A stretch of 64,000 nucleotides of DNA from positions 10,173,001-10,237,000 of the forward strand of contig OY987272.1 of the NCBI GenBank assembly GCA_963920665.1, given 5' to 3'. The position numbers were made by a program, and so were the translations under genes. The notes beneath the pieces were generated by a model. The model ran no database searches and was not told where the DNA came from. It was given only the letters and a program-made list of their open reading frames with translations. Shown piece by piece: positions 45,045-54,726 of the stretch (its first letter is position 1; each line of letters begins with the position of its first letter). This DNA comes from Straminergon stramineum. Lineage: Eukaryota; Streptophyta; Bryopsida; Hypnales; Calliergonaceae.

Positions 45045-47260
45045 ATCAAGTGAGAATTTGGGGCCTCCTACACAACAATTTGGCCCGGCCTCTACGAATA
45101 AAGCATCCTTTAGTGTGGACATGTGTGATAACTTCATTCCACAGCAGAAGAACAAGTCTCAAGCATGTTTTTATGAAGAATCTTTGAATTCTCAACTGAA
45201 GTGACATCAAAAGTAAGATTCTTCAAAAAAATAAATTAAAACTTGATAGGAAAGGGTCAAGCCCTTCAACAAATGCCTTTCCCGCACTGCATTCTAAGCT
45301 TAGTTTGCCAGTTTGTCCCCTAATTGAACTTTCCACCTTCCCGGGGCCCGGGTCAATGAGCAGTCCACGACTTTCCCACCCGTTCCCCCTGCCACCGCCC
45401 AGTCCTCTCGCTCGTTTCGCACGAGCTCCTATAGGAGCGAAGCTTTGAAAGCTCCATGCATCCCAGTATCCACTCCCGTTTTTTGAATCTTCACAACAGT
45501 GTTGAATCTCCAGAAATTCTCTCCCAGCATTTCAGTCTGAAAACATGAAATCTGAAGAGAGAGACTCACCCACCCACCAAGCGGTGGTGCTTTGTACTAC
45601 CCCACTCGCTCGTCCGCTCAATTTGGGTCCAGAAATTTGACCTATTTTCAGTTGTAGGTTGCAATTCAGTCAATTTGCAGTAACCCCAGTGGTGCGAGTG
45701 AAAATTCCGAGAATTTGGATCGTGCGTGGAGTGCGAGGAATTTCGAACGAAGAAGTATCGGTCGATTCGTGGACTGGGGTCGTCGTTGCTGGCGATTGAT
45801 CTCAATTGGTGCATGCTTTCCTTGTGAGCTCTCAATTAGGTCAGTTCTACCTCAATTCATGCTGACATGGCGTTTGAAACAAAATTCTGATAAGAATTAG
45901 GAGAGGCTTGTGCACTCGGCAGTTTTGTGACTGATTGAATCGCACTTAAGGTAGAGGATACTATTTGGGTCAGTTTAAGCATTTTAACATATGTCGGGGT
46001 GAGTTCTGGGAGATGTGGAGAGCTTCACTTCGCGGTATTAGAGCCAAATTTGTTGAAAGGAAATTTATACCTCCTTGTCTGAATTTCTTGTGCAATTGCA
46101 AAGTGGGAGGTTGTAAGTGGCAGTAGACCACCCCTTTTCTATTGCAAGATCTGTGGCTATAGACGTTCAGCCAAGTCATGCTTCCTAATAAGTCTAACCA
46201 AGTGTATGAATAGATGAGCTGCTGCTGGCAAAATGGTCAGCGTACGAGCAGGAGTCAGGTCCGTAACGGTTTTAGTGTCCCTTACCTCAGGTTTTGAATT
46301 TTGGATGTTGTATGGATGGCGGGGAGAGAGCATGCCAATAGATTCAGCTATGTTTACCCTAAATTTAAGTCGGAACTGGCCGATCTCGCTGGGATTAATA
46401 AAATTGCTTACGTGCTCTGTGAATCCAGCACGGTTAACCTAGTTTTGTAAAGATAGATCGGGGGAAATATTGTTTGACGCTGATCGTGTGTGCATGGTTT
46501 CTGTCTTGCTGTGATGAAACAATGGGTGGCTTCATTCAGGATGGTCCAGTCGGTGCAAAGAGGTGACACGGCAATGGAAAGGAATACCTGGCCTGCAGGA
46601 TCGGATGGAAGGCAGATTCATGATATTTGTTTGTCAGCTTCAGGCTCGCAGAGGCGCATGAGAACCATCTATTCCAATGTTGTAGGTATTGCGAGGACTC
46701 ATAGGTATGCAGCTTGTTTGCACAATGGCTGAATGTTATAGTGTTGCGGTGTTACGTGAATCCTACTCTTGACTCTTTGAACTTAGGGTTGCTTATATTG
46801 GGCGTATGGTAGCCTTGGTACAATGTCACGTGCTTCAATCTCTTCTCTATGTGCCTTACCCTATTTCTTTGGTGGACTCTTGGAGACTAGGGTCTATCAC
46901 TCACATACAAAACCAATAGGGGGTGTCAGAACTTGCGACATCTACTCCAAGATTTCACCGTTTCTTTCAATTTGGGGTCGTGCACAATTTGAGCACCAGA
47001 GACACTACCTGTGCTTAGAGTTTTCAAATTGCATTTGACAATTGCTTCTTATTGTGGAATTGATCAAATTCTTACTGCTTGCACTTCAACATGCCCTAAT
47101 AGAGGATGTCAATAGCTTGCAACATCTACTGCGAGATTTCAATGTCTCTTTCTCTATTGGGTCCGGTGTGATTTTGAACTCCGTCCCAGAATTACTAAAC
47201 TCTATAGAATTTTCAAATTACATTTCAAAATCGCCTCTCATTGCAGAATAGAAAGTTCGC
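45045..47260 (+). promoter_or_regulatory. Upstream region / probable 5' leader of F-box gene
   Basis: From about 45240 on the sequence is less AT-rich, as expected for the promoter and a non-coding first exon of the downstream gene. It includes a GC-rich palindrome CCCGGGGCCCGGG at about 45342-45354 and the ~183-bp direct duplication listed separately. Short frames here show no known domain. Confidence 0.35.
46919..47250. repeat. Direct duplication (~183-bp period) before F-box gene start
   Basis: Two diverged copies, about 46919-47062 and 47101-47250, share GTCA, CTTGC(G/A)ACATCTACT, GAGATTTCA, TTTTCAAATT(G/A)CATTT and CATTG(T/C)(G/A)GAAT. The second copy ends about 10 bases before the start codon at 47261. 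Confidence 0.7.
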
Positions 47261-49821
47261 ATGCTGACACCCTCTATTGATCTTGGCACAAGCAGGCAAC
47301 GACACCACACACGAAAACCGGACACACGTCCAAGAGAGCCTTCAACAAGAACGTCTTCTCGCACATCATTTTGGGAAGGGGATTCTCCATCTGCGTCACA
47401 AGACCATGGAATGCATGTAGCGCTTGTAAACATGGCACCGGCACACAAAATTCCAGCTGTAATTGGTTCATCTTTGAGTAGGAAGAGCAACATTAGTCCT
47501 GATGCCTCTGGCAGATTAGTGAAAGATTCTTCGGTTCTCCACAGAAGATTTTGGACAGAAAAGAATGAGATTAGGTCAAAGGATGGGAATAGTAGCTCAG
47601 GAATGTTACGGTGTTCTGTCGTGGTGACTACATCCTCTGATACAACCACCACTGCTGCCACATTTTTGCCTTTTGATGTCTTGCAACGTATTGCGGGGTC
47701 GTTTTCATGGCACGACCTCTGGTCTGCCACGTGTACGTGCAAGACGTGGAACAAGGCCCTGGCTCCACTTCGAGAAGGAATGCATTTTTTACACTGGGGT
47801 AAAAAATTTAAACACGGCCACGGAGTGGCCAAAAACCTAGACAAGGCTTTGCAATCGTTCACCAAGGGAGCTATTCGCGGTTGTGCTGCAGCTATGGTGG
47901 ATGCAGGCCTGCTGCTTTGGGAATTGGTTAGTTGTCTGTTCCTTATCATGCTTGTTCATGCTTCTTGTTTTTTGCTCCACTCTAGTACGTTGCATATTTT
48001 TAGTGATTACCAGAACAACCAGCTTTTATTGAGGAAAACTATAGCAGCAGCAGAGACTACCTTCTGTGAGCGTCTATCCGATTATTAAGGAGCTGGTGTT
48101 TGTTAAATGTTTAGGGGAGGCGTGATGAAGGGATCAAATGGTACAAGCAAGCCGCAGAGCTTAGACATCCAGCTGGAATGTGCAACTTAGGTCTTGCTTA
48201 CCTACAAGGTTCATTTTCTTCTTTACTCTCAAACTTGGATGAGCAATAGTGTTTGGTGGAGGAAGATGCTAATCCTTCAGTTTTTAAGAATCATTCGTTC
48301 CCTTGACAGATTTCAGTAGTCCAGTAGAAGCAGTAAGGTGGCTTAAATTAGCAGCCAAGGCTGGTCATGCTCGAGCACAATACAGCTTGGCTTTATGTCT
48401 GCAGCAAGGCAAAGGAATTGAGTATAACATTCAGAAAGCTGTAAGTCCCCAACCATCCCATCATTCCATGCTTTCTGATCTGGAAATTGTGACTTTGAAT
48501 TGTGAAGCTTGATGGTAAGGTAGAAGACAGTAAACTGTTAGGGACCTGATTCTGCCTCCTATATTATACCAACAACAACTGATGCATTCCTACTCGGTTG
48601 GACTTATTAGCAAGTGGTATAAACATGACTTGGCTACAGGTCTATGACCACTGATCTTCGAATGGCAATGAGGGTTGTCGTCTGTCACTTATAGTGGTCT
48701 ATAATCTCGCACTGTGAAATGGAAATTCATGCCTAGTGATAGATATTTGATCTCAGTAGATTTGGCTCTTGTATCTAAAGTGGTCTCTCCACAGCTCTAT
48801 AGATCTCCCAAAAACCTCACTCCTACATATGTTAAAATGATGAAAATAGTATACTCTACGTTAAACCTGGCGCCCAATGATAACATGCATTTTGGTTCTT
48901 AACAATTTGAGTTTGTAAAACCTATACGAACTTCAGTTCTTCTGATATGCTACTGGGGTGCAGGCCTGGTGGTACTTGCAATCTGCCGAGGGTGGTAGCT
49001 CACGAGGCATGTACAATACCGCATTGTGCTTACGGTCAGGTGAAGGTGTAACTAGGAATTTATTCGAGGCTAAGCGTTGGATGCGCCGAGCTGCAATGGC
49101 TGGTCACGGCAAGGCCATGTTTGAGCATGGCCTAACTTTATTTGCGGTATGTATTTGAAGTTTGAATGCCAGACTCTTCTCCTACAGCCATTGTCATCTT
49201 ATGTCTTTGAGATGAGTGCATGACATTCTTGAGGAGCTTCCTGACACCTTTGCAATCGAAGAACAGTGAGCGAGGAAAGGAATCCAGATTCGTTTTGTAT
49301 ACAATCTTGAGCTTATGATATGTTTGCCAAGGCAGTTGCGGTTTTTATTAGAATAACTGATTTCGTTTCATCTAACCTTAGCTTGCATGTGGGCTCACAT
49401 AACAGTGATTGCATGCCTAGAAATGGAATAAATTGCTTCGATAGGGAGGTAGTTCTTCAATATTTTAGTGCTCCATATTCTTTTTTGTTTTCGTGCTACT
49501 GTGGAAGGCGTGCAAGCTGTATACTACTCTAGAATTTGATGTGCATTTGGCTATGGATGTCGACCTAAAATGTAGCGGATAGTTTGCAAGCCACTGTTTG
49601 ATCCCCTCCTCCTACTAGACGACTTAGTATGGCATTTTTTTCTTTTTCAGGAAGGGGAAGGCGGGCCGGCGTTGGTATTTTTGGAGCTGGCTACAAGGGC
49701 TGGTGAATCCGGAGCCACACACATCCGAGATGCCTTGTTGGTGCAATTGACTCCGAGACTCCGAGCTCATGCTCTCGCATGTGCTGATAATTTTCAAAAC
49801 GGGAACAAGTTTCAGAGATAG
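47261..49821 (+). CDS. F-box and Sel1-repeat protein (At1g70590-like)
   Basis: Spliced model: exons 47261-47926, 48115-48208, 48310-48440, 48964-49146, 49651-49821, all with GT-AG borders, giving 414 residues. After a low-complexity N terminus, an F-box at about 134-170 (L-P-F-D-V-L-Q-R-I-A then C-K-T-W-N-K-A-L) is followed by a run of Sel1/TPR-like helices: K-F-K-H-G-H-G-V-A-K-N, W-Y-K-Q-A-A-E-L, W-L-K-L-A-A-K-A-G-H-A-R-A-Q, W-Y-L-Q-S-A-E-G-G, W-M-R-R-A-A-M-A-G-H-G-K-A. The C terminus has L-E-L-A-T-R-A-G-E. F-box proteins link a target to SCF ubiquitin ligases through SKP1, and Sel1 repeats bind partners; the target is unknown. The N-terminal start is uncertain: Met50 or Met57 could serve. 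Intron 3 contains repeat R4. Confidence 0.9.
48517..48875 (+). repeat. Intronic repeat R4 in F-box gene
   Basis: Shares GTTAGGGACCTGATTCTGCC, CGGTTGGACTTATTAGCAAG, GATCTTCGAATGGCAATG and AATAGTATACTCTAC with the copies in the EMF2-like gene. It has a tRNA A-box-like TAGCAAGTGG (48608) and, 46 bases on, a weak B-box-like CTTCGAATGG (48656). It lies in intron 3, sense to the host gene. Confidence 0.65.
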
Positions 49822-50989
49822 CTATTTTCGACAAGAAAGACCATTCAACAGAAGCTGTCCTTGTTCTGTCCTTGTTCTTTTCTTATAGAATATAACTCTG
49901 CATTGCAAGTTATTACCCAGAGTTATTGATTTTCTGGAGACAACAAAATGGTACTGAACGATGTATAATTGTACAAATTGAAGCTGACTGGTTCAGTTTT
50001 TTTTTCTAAAAACCAGTCATTCGATTACAGTTTTGCTAGTTTTTCGGGGGATTTGAACGGTTGCAGGAATCGTTAAAAGAATGCACGTGCAGGAATATCA
50101 CGATTGAATTGGTCGTATGCGTGAACTCACGCTTGCCACAACTCCACAAGGCTTGTAGATGTGCAACTTTTTCCATGGTACAGTTTGGGATGCATCTTCC
50201 CAGACTCTTATATAAATTCTTTTGGGGATTCTTATCCAGCTCTTTGCAATGGTGGGTCGAGTTGCAGCCATTGGAAGTTAGGCTGTTTTCGGATAATGGA
50301 CTTGGAATATAAGGTTTAGGGTCAAAGCTGGACTTTTCAAAGCTGGCCTGCAGAAGAAGTCGATTTCAGTATTTGCATTCAAAGATACAATTGTCGGAAC
50401 TGTACCTCATTGTGGCCCCTTTCTAAAACCGATCTCTGTAGATTCTTGCCGTACATGTACAATACCCTCCAATAAGTCTTGCAACCCCACTATGAAGCTC
50501 TTCAATTTTTTTGATTTGGACTCCATTTTAAAAACACTCTATCAAAACTGTCCTATTAAATCTATTGCTTTATGGAACATTAATCAACATATGAAATTTC
50601 AATGTCAAAAAATAGGAACTCCATTTTTGGTGAATTGTTTCATTAGTTTTTCATGGCCTTACATAATAATTAATTGAAAAATATATGTGATGGTTTTTTA
50701 AGATTTGATTGCACAAGTATTTAGGGAATATCATTGTTCACATCTTTCATGTTACAAAAACTCACATTATGTATGTAAAAATTTTCTCTATGTGATTTTG
50801 CAATTTTCTTTCATAAACATTTAAGGCAAAGAGAAACAAGCCCATTTATAGAAAAAAAAATTGAACAAATGTTGTCAAATAGGGTATCATGAGAAAGCTC
50901 TAGTACTATAGAAGCCTAGTATAACATGAATTTTACATTATGTCTTGTTCATTAGCAACTACTTTGCATCAAAGTGGTACATACTCTAC
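49822..50989. other. 3' flank of F-box gene
   Basis: Less AT-rich up to about 50480 and probably partly 3' UTR, then AT-rich. No other gene is recognised. Confidence 0.4.
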
Positions 50990-51274
50990 CATCAAATACT
51001 ACCACCTTGAAGCTACCATCACAACTTCTATTCAGTTTGGCATTATAGAAATTAACTTTTTGATACTTTCTTGAGATATATCCTCCCAAGTCAAATTCAC
51101 TAATGTCCACATTTGGTCTTTGTGATGGGGTCTACACCTTCTTTGCACTTGATCTTTGACTTTCTTCCATAAGTTTTCTATAGGATTGAGGTTAAAAGAA
51201 TTTGGTTGGCAATCAATGACTTTCATATTATGTGTAGAATACCGATCAATAATTTTTGTTATAAATTTTTGGTT
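50990..51274 (-). pseudogene. Tc1/mariner transposase C-terminal relic
   Basis: The minus-strand frame reads I-I-D-R-Y-S-T-H-N, then C-Q-P-N-S-F-N-L-N-P-I-E-N-L-W, and ends near I-K-K-L-I-S-I-M-P-N. This matches the end of Tc1-type DDE transposases (W-P-x-x-S-P-D-L-N-P-I-E-N-L-W, in which E is the last catalytic acid, then the terminal M-P-x-R). A stop replaces the expected residue after M-P-N, and I-E-V-V-M-V continues beyond it. The N-terminal DNA-binding part and the first two catalytic Asp are missing, so it is inactive. Confidence 0.8.
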
Positions 51275-51356
51275 GATTTTTATGTGTCTTTTATTGATTT
51301 TGAGTGTTTGTTTTTGAATTGTTTGTCTTAATTGTGTGTTTTACTGGGTTGATTGA

Positions 51357-52375
51357 ATTCCAATTTGGTGTGTTTTTGGATGTTGAATGAATTTTGAATG
51401 AATGATTGTGTTGATTTGGATGGATGTTTCCTAATTGGAATGGTTTGGCTATCCAGCCAAATTCCAAATTTTTTATGTGTAATCCAAATTGGGTGGTGGT
51501 TCTGTCCAAGTCGGATTTTTAAGTGGTGTGTGTGTCAAGTCCAGTTGGTTGATTGTGTGGAAGTTAATTCCAATTTGGGATTTTGTTTGTGTGTGGCAAT
51601 TGTTGTGCAGTTCCAATTGGGTAGTTAGATGGTAGTTGGGTTGTCTCTTCCAAATTGGTAAACGCCAAGTTTGGAATTCCTATTTGGTCTGATTTTTATT
51701 TCATTTGTCTTTATCCACTGATGAGAATTCCAGTTGGAGTCCCAACCAAGTAGTGCTGTGTATTTGCGTTTATTTTATGTGCATGTTTATGTTTATGAGT
51801 GAGGGAATGCTCATGTTAATTTGGAGTTTTATGTGTGACTGTGTGTGTTAATTGATTTAATTGAGTAATGTGTTTGTATGGTTCAAGACGGAGATGTTTG
51901 TGTCCTAGTTGGGAAGGACTAGAAGTTGAGGAGATTATGTATTAATGTGAAATTTAAATATGTGGTGGTTGTGCTGTGAAGAAGATGGCAAAGTGATCTA
52001 ATCGGAGATTTATGAGAACCTAGTTGGAAGTTGTAGTGAGGAGAATTAAGTATTCCAACTAGGATAAAGAGAAAAATTAAAATAAAATAATAAATAAAAA
52101 TAAAAATGTATGTTTGACTGATGAAAATGAGTGTGGAGAATGTTCCAAGTTGGATTGCTGTGAAGCAAAGGATAAAATTGATTGGAGATTTCTGAGAGGA
52201 CATTGATTGTATCGGTGATTTAATCACCAATTCAGAAATAAAAATAATATAGTATTTAAGTTGAATTGGTGTGTTTGATGGAATGTGACTTGTGTTAATT
52301 TAAGTCAACATCCAAATTGGGTTTGCAATGTCGTTGTAGTTATGTTTTGGGGTATGGAATTCCAAGTTGGGTTAT
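51357..52375. repeat. Cluster of TTCCAANTTGG-type short motifs
   Basis: At least fourteen variants of (T)TCCAA(A/T/G/-)TTGG recur at irregular 30-150 base spacing: about 51358, 51460, 51484, 51569, 51611, 51649, 51728, 52143, 52312, 52361 and relatives CTAGTTGG and CCAACTAGG. The motif is a near palindrome. The cluster is not a simple tandem array, and its origin is unknown. Confidence 0.55.
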
Positions 52376-54180
52376 TGAATAAGTCAAGATATTTGATTTT
52401 AGATATAGAACCTATTAGCATAGAAATATCCTACTTAACCATCTCCCTTGGAACGAACTTATTATACTAATAGGATAGTTTCCAATTCAGTCATTATCCT
52501 TCTTCAACATTATGTCAAGGTGCAAAGTTAACTAACACTACTTAGAACTTCACAAAGTTTGCTTATAGAACTCCTAGCAATACCACATACACAATATTCT
52601 AGACAAACATTGATCTTTTTTCACAAAACTTCTAGGCAATGTCTACAAGCAACAATCACTAGAAGCATGCATGTAGTAATGTTGATCTTCTCAACTCCAA
52701 AGTCGGTTGACATCTACTATGTGTGATCTCCTACAATGAAAAATTTTAAATGTAGCATTGTACCTTTGAACTCAACATAGTGTTTTCAAAATCAACCACC
52801 TCTCACAAAAAGAGATATTTTTAAAAAGTGAAATGAGTTACAACAAGGTACATAACTCACCTTGTCCAAGGTAAAAAAATCTCAATCAAATACCTAAATT
52901 TACCTACCAAGAGTATGTTTTGTGATCAAATTGCTTGGTAGAGAATTAGACATGGAATTGCAAGACTTGTTGGAGGGCAATGTACATGCACAATCTTTTT
53001 TTATGAGAGCTTGAAGTTGATTCTTCGTACACCGATGTTTTGCACTTTGAAAATTCATAGGTTATTTATATGGTGTATAAAAAATGCATTCTAGGAGAAT
53101 CTATAATCTCTTCTTAATTTCCAACTAGATTTAACAAAAACCTTTGATAGTTTAATAAAAGGAACCTTGCTCAAAACTTTATTCAATTTCAATTTTAGGT
53201 GTTGTTATCTTAAAAAGTCATACTACAATTCTCCATAGTCCATATTAGGTCTTGTTCATTTTATTGGCTTTAGGATAAGAGGCCTTGCATTGACAAAAAC
53301 TATATCTATAGGGAACCATAAATATTTATTCAACAAGGAATGTTTACCAACATTTTTTATATGGACTATATATTACTCTTGTTAGAGCATTTAAGCCTAA
53401 CTACTATGTTCCATCTTAATATTCCTCAATGCTCAGAACATTCAAGGTTTGTACTGTTCCAACTAAAAAATGGCAATGTTGACCTTAACCACCAAGTCCA
53501 GTCTTTGAACTAATATTCAAAGTATTTTTTGAGTTCTACCAACTATTTTCCTTAAATTCCTATATTGAACCAATTTTTCAAGTACTAAGTTAGAGTTTTT
53601 CTCTATTTTTTACTCCAAATAGAAATTTTATTGATTTTTTCACTGGAGGGTTCTGATGTTTTCAAATTGCAACCGGTTTTTTTTTCCCAATTCCAATGAA
53701 CTAGCCGGTGGTAAGTTACTCTCCAAACATTGATTTGAACTGAGAAGCAACTGAAAGCTTGCTCGTAAAACCGAACCCTCGCTAGATTGATACCCGTTAG
53801 GGAGAGGGGTAGCAGCCGCCAATGTATCCAGACATAGGGCACAAGCCTCAGAAAGAACTGAGGAGCTGCCACTTGAGCACACCTCGCTGCTTTCTTTTAG
53901 AGTATCATCGCGAGGCACGCAGGCAGGCATCCTGCATCCATGATCCCCCATCATCATCTTTTGTGGTGTGTCTGATGAGTCACTAAGTTACTGATGACTG
54001 CGATTGCCATTCTGTTGCAGCAGCTGAACAGAGCAGATCGTCCTCCTAATTAAGTCTCTCACAAGTAGCCGATGCAGCATTGCAGCCGTGGTGGCACGTA
54101 AAGAGCGTTTCCTGGAGCTCGTCTGTCTGATTCTTAGACAAACAAGTGTGTGTTACCGTAGTAGCGCTTCCTCGATCTTC
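52376..54180. other. AT-rich intergenic, no recognised gene
   Basis: No supportable gene. The frames at 53603-53957 (minus) overlap each other and lack motifs. From about 53960 composition shifts toward that of the following gene's promoter. Confidence 0.4.
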
Positions 54181-54204
54181 TACTATCACTTTGTGGATCT
54201 TACA

Positions 54205-54640
54205 TTCTCATCAACAGTCGCTGGTGAGTATGGTGTTTGCAAGTGGTGATTTTGGGCCCTGATTTTGGTTTAGGTTGATGTGATTCTTGCGCCACTCTCA
54301 TTGTCACCGAGACTCGTTGTTTGCATTGGATTTTGGGTTTGGGTTTGGGTTTAGATCAGGGTGTGTAGTTCTCGTGTTGCTCTCATTATCATCGAGACTT
54401 GCTGGTGGGTGTGGTGTTTGCGAGTTGTGAGGTGATTTTAGGGCCTGATGTTGTGTAGATTTTGGATGGGTTATGTGGCTCTTGTGCCACTCTCATTGTC
54501 ATCAAGACTTGCTGGTGTGGTGTGGTTATTGTGAGTAGGAGGTGATTTGCAGTCTGCATTTGATTTGGGTCTGGTATAAAATCAGGGTATGTAGTTCTCT
54601 TGTTGCTCTCCTTTTCTTTCAAGACACGCTGGTGGAGTGG
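54205..54640. repeat. Tandem array, five ~85-116 bp units, upstream of CBSX3-like gene
   Basis: Units are anchored on CTCTCATTGTCATCGAGACT-type sequence at about 54205, 54295, 54380, 54490 and 54606 (spacings 90, 85, 110, 116), followed by GCTGGTG(G/A)GT and GTGGTGTTTGCGAGT. The array ends about 90 bases before the start codon. The first unit carries an ideal splice-donor-like CTGGTGAGTATG. Confidence 0.75.
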
Positions 54641-54726
54641 TATTTTGTGGTGTTCGCGAGTGGGAATCGATTTTGACGATCGGGGTGCTTTGGGGTTATG
54701 GCAGAGATCATTTGCGTTCAGGCAAC

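Noticed and set aside
47218..47949. 243-residue minus-strand frame opposite the F-box gene
   Set aside because: Antisense to exon 1, which encodes a recognisable F-box; the antisense frame has no motif.
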